This document shows, in pieces, positions 1 through 5,990 of a stretch of DNA of 6,868 nt. Where the stretch lies: contig DAOTHZ010000095.1 in NCBI GenBank assembly GCA_035447945.1, positions 1 through 6,868 on the forward strand, written 5' to 3'. The position numbers and the translations under genes are program-made. Below the pieces are notes generated by a model. That model was not told where the DNA came from, did not search any database, and saw only the letters and a program-made list of their open reading frames with translations. Source of the DNA: Syntrophomonas_B sp035447945 (GTDB taxonomy: Bacteria; Bacillota; Syntrophomonadia; Syntrophomonadales; Syntrophomonadaceae). How positions within the stretch are numbered: the first letter of the stretch is position 1; each line of letters starts with the position of its first letter.

Positions 1-933
1 GATGATTCCCTTTTTTAACTGTAGTATTTTTGCAGAACCCGGCTTGTGCAGCAAAGCCATAACCTTCTCAACATCCCGTGATTCCCAGCCTTGCGAACCG
101 CCAACGGATGACAGCGCCATCATGGTCAATCTGCGCTGCACGGCCAGTGGCAGTGTTTTGATACCCTCGGCATCCATTTCCACACTCACATTGTCTTGGG
201 CACAGAGTAACTTTTGCCAATAACCCTGCACGATCTGTTGCAAAAAATCATTTTCTGCACGAATGATTTCCGCCAGACGGCTTAAGTTTTCTGTGATTTG
301 GGGATTGTACTCCGCCTGCAACAGCGGAATTAATTGATGTCTGATGCGATTGCGCAAAAAGCTTTCATCTTGGTTGCTCTCATCGATGCAATAGGCAATT
401 TGGTTGTCCTGCAGATAGGCCAGCAAATCATGTTTGCTGTGCGATAAAAGCGGCCGGACCAACCGGCCGTTGCGGGGCAAAATCCCTCGCAAACCTGGCA
501 TGCCGGCTCCCCTGAGCAGATGCAAAAGGACCGTTTCTGCCTGATCATCCTGGTGATGAGCAGTGGCAACAACATCCGCTTGCAATATCTGCAGCAATTC
601 ATAAAAAAAACCATAGCGAGCCTGACGACCGGCATCTTCCAGGGAAGTTTTGGCTTGACGGGCCAATCCGCTGACATCAATGGATTTTGCATAACAAGTA
701 ATCCCCCAGCTTTGGCATTGTTCTTCGACAAACTGTTGTTCTAGCGCTGCCTCCGGTCGCAACCCGTGATTGACATGGGCTGCCACTAAATGAAAACCCA
801 ACACCGGGCGCAACTCCATTAAAATATGCAAGAGGGCCATTGAATCTGGCCCTCCTGATACAGCTGCAATTACTTGGTTGCCGCGCCCGATTAATTCTTG
901 GCTGGCAATATATGCTTTGACGGCATGAATCAT
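1..933 (-). CDS. tilS: tRNA(Ile)-lysidine synthetase TilS, N-terminal 311 residues (3' end outside window)
   Basis: TilS uses ATP and lysine to convert C34 of the CAU-anticodon tRNA-Ile to lysidine, so that the tRNA reads AUA and is charged with isoleucine; it is cytosolic and normally essential. The frame stays open from ATG at 933 to the window edge. Visible motifs are the N-type PP-loop SGGPDS at residues 26-31 (ATP binding), HVNHGLRP shortly after it, AHHQDDQAET at about 125-134, and LRNRIRH at about 193-199, all in the TilS order. The last visible part (WESRDVEKVMALL, then KPGSAK) belongs to the middle substrate-binding region. The protein usually has about 450-480 residues, so roughly the final third, with the C-terminal tRNA-binding domain, is missing only because the window ends. 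The start is supported by AGAGGAG at 939-945, five bases upstream. It follows the kinase gene after 76 bases with no terminator between, so read-through is possible besides its own promoter. Confidence 0.95.
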   Translation of the reverse strand, partial: MIHAVKAYIASQELIGRGNQVIAAVSGGPDSMALLHILMELRPVLGFHLVAAHVNHGLRPEAALEQQFVEEQCQSWGITCYAKSIDVSGLARQAKTSLEDAGRQARYGFFYELLQILQADVVATAHHQDDQAETVLLHLLRGAGMPGLRGILPRNGRLVRPLLSHSKHDLLAYLQDNQIAYCIDESNQDESFLRNRIRHQLIPLLQAEYNPQITENLSRLAEIIRAENDFLQQIVQGYWQKLLCAQDNVSVEMDAEGIKTLPLAVQRRLTMMALSSVGGSQGWESRDVEKVMALLHKPGSAKILQLKKGII

Positions 934-963
934 AGCTGCTCCTCTTCTCGCTCAGTTACTACT

Positions 964-991
964 ATCCTACTCAAGATACGGTAATTGTCAA
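964..991 (-). promoter_or_regulatory. Likely sigma-A promoter of tilS
   Basis: On the minus strand a perfect -35 hexamer TTGACA (986-991) is followed after 16 bases by TAGGAT (964-969, four of six matches to TATAAT). Transcription would start near 957, giving a leader of about 24 bases that contains the AGAGGAG ribosome binding site. The whole element fits in the short gap after the kinase stop codon. The -10 is weak, so this rests mainly on the perfect -35, the spacing and the position. Confidence 0.5.
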
Positions 992-1009
992 GCCAAGGGG
1001 ACAAAGCAT

Positions 1010-2902
1010 TCAGACTGTCTGGGCATGTGGGGGAAAATACACCTTAAAAACAGTTCCTGCTTTCCCTGTATCAAATGCAATGTGCGCTCCGTGTCGCTCT
1101 GCAATCCGGTAACAGACCGCCAATCCCAATCCCACTCCATTCTCCTTGCTGCTAACGAAGGGCGTCCCAATCAAGTCAACGATCTCAGGAGCAATCCCGC
1201 AGCCCTGGTCGGCAATTGTCAGCACCACTATGCCAACGTTTTCCTCAATAACGATGGTTACGGTTCCTCCGGCTGCCATCGCATCCATCCCATTGCGGAC
1301 CATATTCAGGATTAACTGACGAATTTCATTTTCATCCAGCAACAGTTGGGTCTCACTTCCCGTAATGATCTTTATTTTTTTCCCGTGTAACAACGCTTCA
1401 GCCTCCAACATCGGTCTGATTCTGTCAATGATGGAACCAAGCTTGTGCGCTCGCAGATCGGTTGCCTTATCTTTGGCCAGACTTAAAAACTCGGTAATAA
1501 TTTCATTGGCCCGGTCCAGTTCTTCGATCATCAGATCATAATATTCTTTGTTTATACCACTGTTTCCCTGGCCGAACATCTGTAAAAAACCTCGCACTGA
1601 AGTCATTGGATTGCGTATCTCATGGCCAATCGAAGCAGCCATCTGACCCACCAGATTGAGCCGATCCAGACGAGCCATTTCCTGTTCATAACGTTTCTTT
1701 TCCGAGATGTCTTTCAAGACGGAGAGGCGACACTGTTTGCCGCTCAGATTAATGGGTACGGAAGAAATTAGTAAATCGATCCTTTTACCGGTTTTGTTGG
1801 TGGTCGTCACCTCAAAATTCTTAATAATGCCGTTTGCTTTCAGTTCTTCCCCAAAAAGAAGGTAGGATGGATCAACCGCTTTGATTGCGCCGATTTCAGC
1901 GCCGGTATGACCAAGCATCTCCTCCCGGGTAAAACCATAGACATCCAAAGTCGCCTGGTTGACTTCAATAAAGGTATCGTCTTCCATATCCATAATAACG
2001 ATCATGTCTGGTGTGAGATTGAAAATTTTGTAAAACCGGTCCTCTGATTGGGCGAGATCGACCTCACGCAGCTTCTCAGCCAGCCGACGGTGACGCGCTT
2101 CGCTTTCCTGCAGTGCTTGTTCAGCTTGCTTACGGGCGGTTATGTCCTTGCAATAGAAGGACAACCCTCCGTCGCGGGCTGGATAAACACTCACCTCAAA
2201 CCAACTGGCCATCTTCACACTGAACGTATCATACGTCACGGCGACCCTTTTCTGCATAGCCCTGTTGATCAGTTTGCAGATACGTGGCTTTTCAGGCTCA
2301 ACGAGGATCTCCCACAGATATTGCCCATACAAATCCTCCTGCGTTTTTTGCCACCATTCCTGCACCTTCTGATTGGCATAAATAACACGCCATTCGGCGT
2401 CAACGGCATAAAACGGGTCACTGATGGACACCAGGGTAAACAAAATATTTTTCAGATTTTCCTCACTTTGATGCAGCTTGCTTTCAATCTGCTTGCGATC
2501 GGTTATATCAAGCATGGCATTCAGACAAAAATGATACCCGTCAATCGCAATCAATTGGGATGATACCTGGCCATAACCGATTCTTCCCTCTCTGCTGCGG
2601 TATTGAACTTCAAAGTTTTGTATTCCCTGGTGATTCTTTATTTCCCTAATCTTTTGCTCATCCTGAACCTCATCAATCCATAAACCCAGCGATCTGGCCT
2701 GTCGACCAACCACTTCCTGACGGGAATAACCGAAAGTACGCTCCCAGCTGTCATTGACATCCGCATAGGTATAATCGTCCAGATTTAAAATCGACATGAT
2801 TATACTGGTATGGCGATAAGCATTAAAAAATATATCCACATTGGGATGCTCGCTGATGTTAAATTGACTGCCGGGTATCTGCAGACGTTTATCCTCCATC
2901 AC
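1010..2902 (-). CDS. Soluble sensor histidine kinase with three PAS domains, candidate sporulation (Spo0A-phosphorelay) kinase
   Basis: A 630-residue ATP-dependent sensor kinase that autophosphorylates on histidine and passes the phosphate to a response regulator. No membrane segment or signal peptide is visible, so it should be cytosolic. Domains in order: PAS 1 at about 25-138 (FGYSRQEVVGR; ends LDITDRKQ), PAS 2 at about 148-260 (ends KDITARKQ), a short coiled-coil-like linker at about 258-287, PAS 3 at about 288-405 (YGFTREEMLG; ends LKDISEKK), HisKA with the H-box centred on H427 (GHEIRNPMTSVRGF), and an HATPase domain with N-box around N533-N537, G1 box DQGCGI (565-570), F-box PF (581-582) and G2 box GVGLGL (589-594). 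All catalytic boxes look intact. No receiver domain is fused and no response regulator lies in the window, so it is an orphan here. This H-box style is common among kinases of the Spo0A pathway, and the neighbour is spoIIE; a sporulation role is inferred, the signal unknown. The start is GTG at 2902 or the adjoining ATG at 2899. Confidence 0.93.
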   Translation of the reverse strand: MMEDKRLQIPGSQFNISEHPNVDIFFNAYRHTSIIMSILNLDDYTYADVNDSWERTFGYSRQEVVGRQARSLGLWIDEVQDEQKIREIKNHQGIQNFEVQYRSREGRIGYGQVSSQLIAIDGYHFCLNAMLDITDRKQIESKLHQSEENLKNILFTLVSISDPFYAVDAEWRVIYANQKVQEWWQKTQEDLYGQYLWEILVEPEKPRICKLINRAMQKRVAVTYDTFSVKMASWFEVSVYPARDGGLSFYCKDITARKQAEQALQESEARHRRLAEKLREVDLAQSEDRFYKIFNLTPDMIVIMDMEDDTFIEVNQATLDVYGFTREEMLGHTGAEIGAIKAVDPSYLLFGEELKANGIIKNFEVTTTNKTGKRIDLLISSVPINLSGKQCRLSVLKDISEKKRYEQEMARLDRLNLVGQMAASIGHEIRNPMTSVRGFLQMFGQGNSGINKEYYDLMIEELDRANEIITEFLSLAKDKATDLRAHKLGSIIDRIRPMLEAEALLHGKKIKIITGSETQLLLDENEIRQLILNMVRNGMDAMAAGGTVTIVIEENVGIVVLTIADQGCGIAPEIVDLIGTPFVSSKENGVGLGLAVCYRIAERHGAHIAFDTGKAGTVFKVYFPPHAQTV

Positions 2903-2908
2903 GTCGTT

Positions 2909-2915
2909 CTCCTTT
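2909..2915 (-). promoter_or_regulatory. Ribosome binding site of the PAS histidine kinase
   Basis: AAAGGAG on the minus strand lies six bases before GTG (2900-2902) and nine before the next in-frame codon ATG (2897-2899). Both spacings are workable, so the site fixes the start region but not which of the two codons is used; the protein differs by one residue. Confidence 0.75.
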
Positions 2916-2923
2916 AACTGACT

Positions 2924-2936
2924 GAATCAATGATTC
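2924..2936. repeat. 13-base perfect palindrome just upstream of the kinase ribosome binding site
   Basis: GAATCA and TGATTC flank one central base. It lies eight bases upstream of the kinase ribosome binding site, where a bound repressor or an RNA hairpin could affect expression. The heptamer ATGATTC recurs at 2945-2951. The palindrome is read directly; any operator function is inference. Confidence 0.4.
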
Positions 2937-2960
2937 TTTTGCTGATGATTCGCTCGGCCA

Positions 2961-2988
2961 ATGTTATGTTATCACAGCCTCATTCCAA
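2961..2988 (-). promoter_or_regulatory. Weak candidate promoter of the kinase gene
   Basis: TTGGAA (2983-2988) and TAACAT (2961-2966) are 16 bases apart on the minus strand, each matching four of six sigma-A consensus positions. The start would be near 2954, about 50 bases before the kinase start codon. A promoter is expected here because a terminator closes spoIIE upstream, but this particular one is only the best of several weak candidates. The -35 overlaps the palindrome at 2984-2996. Confidence 0.3.
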
Positions 2989-2996
2989 TCATTGGA
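2984..2996. repeat. 13-base perfect palindrome in the kinase upstream region
   Basis: TCCAAT and ATTGGA flank a single central base. It overlaps the candidate -35 element of the kinase gene, which would suit an operator, but no known regulator consensus is recognised. Confidence 0.4.
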
Positions 2997-2999
2997 TAC

Positions 3000-3052
3000 T
3001 TTTGCTAAATATCCTTCTGAAATACCGAAAGTTTTCTGGATTTTTAGCAAAA
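3000..3052. repeat. Inverted repeat with 15-base arms between spoIIE terminator and kinase gene
   Basis: The arms at 3000-3014 and 3038-3052 are complementary at 14 of 15 positions (3010 and 3042 do not pair) and are separated by 23 bases. Neither strand has a T-run directly after the second arm, so it does not look like a standard intrinsic terminator. It begins one base from the spoIIE terminator hairpin. It may be an operator, an RNA stability or processing hairpin, or a remnant of a small repeat element; the sequence alone does not decide. Confidence 0.55.
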
Positions 3053-3091
3053 TAAATCTCCCTCACCGATGACTGACGATGAGAGAGATTT
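3049..3091 (-). terminator. Intrinsic terminator of spoIIE
   Basis: The 12-base arms at 3054-3065 and 3080-3091 pair fully as minus-strand RNA (one G-U pair) around a 14-base loop. They are followed on the minus strand by ATTTT (3049-3053), so the stem end and tail form a U-rich run. The hairpin starts 20 bases after the spoIIE stop codon. The stem is only moderately GC-rich and the U-tract is interrupted, so some read-through into the kinase gene is possible. The other strand carries a better T-run (3094-3099), but no plus-strand gene is seen. Confidence 0.7.
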
Positions 3092-3111
3092 GATTTTTTA
3101 TGCGATTACCA

Positions 3112-5583
3112 TCAGGCTATATCCAATCTTAAGCAGATTGCGGTCATATCATCGCCCGGCTTGCCTGCCGCCAGACTCAGCGCTCGGTTTATCACCATCT
3201 GGGCAATGATGTGCGGATCTGTTTCCCGAATCTGGGCCAATAAACGCGGTATCCAGATATCACCATTCTGTTCCCGGGAAGCTTCCATCACGCCATCACT
3301 GACCATCAGGATAATGTCCCGAGGCAGCAGCGTTTTCCTCTCACTGTTGACTTCCACCTCTTCCAGGATTCCAATCGGCAGGGAGGAAGAACTAAGTACG
3401 GTAATTTGTTTGCCTCTTTTAATATAAGCCGGTGCGCTGGCAATTTTAATGAAATCAAGCTCGGCGTTGAATAAATCGATCAGCATCATATCCATGGTGG
3501 TAAAGCTCTCGCCGCGGGAGCGCAGCAACAAAACAGAATTAATCGTCTTGAGGGCCAATTCTTTGTCAAACCCTCCGGCCAGTAGATCCAACAGCAGCTT
3601 GACGGCGGTGTTGCTTTCTTCACACGCTTTGGCGCCAACTCCCATACCGTCACTTAAGACGACCAGTTCCTTGCCTTCATCCAGCGTCTTGACAATCAGG
3701 CTGTCACCGCTCTTTTCTTCCCGGGCAACCTGGGCCACAGCACTCACAACCTGGTAATTAAAAGCCCGTTTAAGGGTAAAATCACACGCTCCGCGGCCCA
3801 TTATGGCGGGACAGTTTTTCTGGCAGACTTCCCATTTTTGTCCCAAGGCAGACGACAGGGCCGGTGCAATGCTTAAATCACAACCGCTTCCGTCTACACA
3901 GGATGCGCTGATCACGTTGATCGACAATAATTCTCCCTTGCAACGGACCGGACTGACATCCTTCAAATTGATTCCCAGCCGTTTACAGGCTTTCAGCAAT
4001 TGTTCCCGCAATTCCACATCAATGGAAGAATCCACTTCAATTTCATCCGCCAGGTTGCGGACCAGCTGACCCACACCCTTGAGTTGGCGTGCAACCAGTT
4101 GGCGTGATTCGCCCATTTTTTCCGACCAGTATTCATTGATGCGCAGGTTGTCAAAAAGATAGTTTACCGTGGTCACCAATTCACGTCCGTGCAGACAGCG
4201 CTTTTTTAATGACAATGGCATATCCTCATAATTCAATTGCCCTGCACTTTCCGCCTGACAAAAGAGTTCCAGGATCTCTTGTGCGGTACGCTGATAATCA
4301 TGATTCCAGCAATGCGTGAAGCGGTGGCATCCTTCACAGAAACCATTTGATAATTCATCATATAAATAGTTCAGACAAGAATTGCCCGGCAAACGCACCG
4401 GGTCTTCTTCCGTTCCGGTTAGCGTTGAACTCAATTCATCAAAGACCTGGGCAAGATGATGAATGCGATTGCCGATAGTTTCATTAAGATGCCAATCTGT
4501 CTGGGAGTTTGCGGTGGTGAGACCGGATAACCTGCCCAGACTCTGTGTCGGTAGTTTTTCTTTTAATGACTCCGGCAAAAGCATAAAAACAATACTGGCA
4601 ATGCCGGTTTCCCATAAACCCAGCACAATCAGCTGGCTGTCTGCCATAAACATTGACAACGCCAAGGTTCCCAACATGTATCCGACAATGACCCCCAGTC
4701 GGCCAAAGCTGCGAAATATTCCCGCCAGCAGTCCGGATATGGAATACATGCCCAAGGTCTGGGCAAAAAGGCTGGACGCAATGGAAGGAAGGATCCCCGC
4801 CATTACCCCCATGATGGTTCCTCCTCCGGTTCCCCAGAGATAGGCAGCAATCATAATCGCCAGACGACACAGGATACTGCTGACCTCCAAGCCGAACAAT
4901 TGAAGATCACCGAGGCCCATGATAAGACCCATTCCCAGAACCATAAAAGCGCCCATTTCTTCAAAACTAAAACTTGCCATGGGTTTCTTTTGTTGGATTA
5001 CTTCCAGACAATGCAGCAATACATAACTGATGATTCCGCTGATCAAGGCTTCAAAAACGATCACCATTTCCTGATAAAAATTTAGCCCGCTGATCATCAA
5101 AGCAGCACTTTTTATGACCAAAACAACGGCTGCAGTGATTACCGGTATCCCCCACCAGCTCTTGCCTGATTGTATTTTTTCCGTGTTCAGAATCCACACC
5201 ATAACCCCTAAAGCAACCATGTTAATGACGGTTGCACTGGCGGGCAAAACCGTAGCCAACCCCAACAAACTGAACAGCAGCCCAATCAAGCTGCGCTGCA
5301 GATTTTGGACAGCAAAAACAGCGACAAAAGCAAATATAAAGGGCAACAGTTCGCCCAGAATAAAAGCCCGGGAGAGAATCAACGCCCCCCCGGCCAGAAG
5401 CAGGTTTTCCCAGCTCAACAATTGGCCAAGCCGTTCTGCAGTAAATTTCACTTTACCGGCGGGAATCATCTTTCTTAACTGTAGTGGTTGGCCCCAGACT
5501 ATACCGATCTTGCGTCTCATCTTTCTGGAACCAGCCTCTTCCTCCATCCTCTGATAAGGATATATTTCCAGACGTTCCAACAT
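3112..5583 (-). CDS. spoIIE: Stage II sporulation protein E, membrane-bound PP2C-type serine phosphatase
   Basis: In the family SpoIIE binds FtsZ at the polar septum and dephosphorylates the anti-anti-sigma factor SpoIIAA, which frees sigma-F in the forespore. At 823 residues it matches the usual length (B. subtilis about 827). After a basic N-terminal tail, about ten hydrophobic segments lie between residues 58 and 336, followed by a regulatory region (about 340-600) with the cysteine motif CxxCxxxxxC at 416-425, then the phosphatase domain (about 600-823). Metal-site motifs are present: GDS at 626-628, SDGMG at 644-648, TTMD at 695-698, SDG at 762-764 and GDDMT at 810-814, so it should be active. 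The ATG at 5583 has AAGGAGG at 5591-5597, seven bases upstream. It appears to be a single-gene unit with its own promoter and terminator. SpoIIAA, SpoIIAB and sigma-F are not in the window. Confidence 0.97.
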   Translation of the reverse strand: MLERLEIYPYQRMEEEAGSRKMRRKIGIVWGQPLQLRKMIPAGKVKFTAERLGQLLSWENLLLAGGALILSRAFILGELLPFIFAFVAVFAVQNLQRSLIGLLFSLLGLATVLPASATVINMVALGVMVWILNTEKIQSGKSWWGIPVITAAVVLVIKSAALMISGLNFYQEMVIVFEALISGIISYVLLHCLEVIQQKKPMASFSFEEMGAFMVLGMGLIMGLGDLQLFGLEVSSILCRLAIMIAAYLWGTGGGTIMGVMAGILPSIASSLFAQTLGMYSISGLLAGIFRSFGRLGVIVGYMLGTLALSMFMADSQLIVLGLWETGIASIVFMLLPESLKEKLPTQSLGRLSGLTTANSQTDWHLNETIGNRIHHLAQVFDELSSTLTGTEEDPVRLPGNSCLNYLYDELSNGFCEGCHRFTHCWNHDYQRTAQEILELFCQAESAGQLNYEDMPLSLKKRCLHGRELVTTVNYLFDNLRINEYWSEKMGESRQLVARQLKGVGQLVRNLADEIEVDSSIDVELREQLLKACKRLGINLKDVSPVRCKGELLSINVISASCVDGSGCDLSIAPALSSALGQKWEVCQKNCPAIMGRGACDFTLKRAFNYQVVSAVAQVAREEKSGDSLIVKTLDEGKELVVLSDGMGVGAKACEESNTAVKLLLDLLAGGFDKELALKTINSVLLLRSRGESFTTMDMMLIDLFNAELDFIKIASAPAYIKRGKQITVLSSSSLPIGILEEVEVNSERKTLLPRDIILMVSDGVMEASREQNGDIWIPRLLAQIRETDPHIIAQMVINRALSLAAGKPGDDMTAICLRLDIA

Positions 5584-5619
5584 ATCGTCGCCTCCTTGTG
5601 ACTGAACCTGAGTTTAAAC

Positions 5620-5653
5620 ATTATAGCAAGGAACCCGGTTATAAAAATGTCAG
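5620..5653 (-). promoter_or_regulatory. spoIIE promoter: extended -10 with a -35-like hexamer 22 bases upstream
   Basis: On the minus strand a perfect TATAAT (5620-5625) is preceded by TGC, giving an extended -10. The nearest good -35 is CTGACA (5648-5653), five of six matches, but 22 bases away rather than 17; no convincing -35 exists at normal spacing. Transcription would begin near 5613, about 30 bases before ATG 5583. In B. subtilis the Spo0A-activated sigma-A promoters of spoIIG and spoIIE also have over-long spacing (21-22 bases). No perfect Spo0A box (TGTCGAA) is seen nearby; TTTGTTTGAAT at 5677-5687 and TGTTGAA at 5729-5735 are imperfect candidates. The -10 is strong evidence; Spo0A control is inferred. 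Confidence 0.65.
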
Positions 5654-5736
5654 CCCAAGGGATAAGACTTTATTTTATTCAAACAAATTCTCTGTATAAA
5701 ATTCCTGCAGTCGCAGCTTACTCCAGACTTCAACAT

Positions 5737-5877
5737 TTATCCAAGGATTATACAATCATATCCGGCCCACACCTCAAGACGTTTTACATAGCCGTACGAT
5801 TTTCCTTCCATTTCCAACGCACGATAGCCTTGATAACAGCCGGAGATTCAAAATCTCCCGGTCTCGACGTCAGACAT
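5737..5877 (-). other. Short reading frame interrupted by UGA, upstream of spoIIE
   Basis: One minus-strand frame gives nine residues from ATG 5875-5877, then TGA (5848-5850), then 36 protein-like codons with a mixed acidic, basic and aromatic composition (contains MEGKSYGYVKRLEVWAGYD) up to TAA at 5737-5739. There is no ribosome binding site before the ATG and no good start after the TGA. The TGA lies in a small hairpin with 7-base arms at 5842-5848 and 5852-5858. A TATAAT at 5747-5752 falls inside the frame. It could be a decayed gene fragment, a structured leader or chance. I do not recognise it and do not call it a functional gene. Confidence 0.25.
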
Positions 5878-5903
5878 CGCAGTTGGCTGAATCTGTGCAC
5901 ATA

Positions 5904-5937
5904 AATAAGGGAGTGGCCATCTGAACAGGCCACTCCC
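5904..5937 (-). terminator. Intrinsic terminator of the formate/nitrite transporter gene
   Basis: A perfect 10-base GC-rich stem (arms 5909-5918 and 5928-5937, nine-base loop) is followed on the minus strand by TTATT. It lies 53 bases after the transporter stop codon and separates that gene from spoIIE. The interrupted T-run is modest, but the stem is strong. Confidence 0.8.
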
Positions 5938-5990
5938 AAAATCTTTATTTTGAATACTCCCAAAACATTTACCAAAATGATAATAAAAAA

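Noticed and set aside
330..731. Minus-strand 133-codon frame inside tilS
   Set aside because: The tilS frame with its PP-loop and HHQDDQAET motifs is open through the whole stretch; this frame is an out-of-phase shadow.
985..1004. Small inverted repeat TTGTC/GACAA after the kinase stop codon
   Set aside because: Arms are only five bases with a ten-base loop and no T-run follows, so it is not a credible terminator, and it overlaps the tilS -35 hexamer by chance composition.
2048..2563. Plus-strand 171-codon open frame
   Set aside because: It is antisense to the PAS region of the kinase, whose domain motifs are continuous through this stretch; no plus-strand promoter or ribosome binding site supports it.
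3007..3017. GAAGGATAT-type match to a sigma-H -35 element upstream of the kinase
   Set aside because: The -35 pattern fits, but no GAAT-type -10 lies at the required distance of about 12 bases; the nearest GAAT is more than 20 bases away.
5842..5858. Hairpin considered as the T-arm of a tRNA, since tRNA genes lie before spoIIE in Bacillus
   Set aside because: The loop lacks the TTCRA pattern and no acceptor, D-arm or anticodon arm can be placed around it.
5784..5975. Minus-strand 63-codon open frame between focA and spoIIE
   Set aside because: It runs straight through the strong focA terminator hairpin (5909-5937), has no ribosome binding site and no recognisable sequence.
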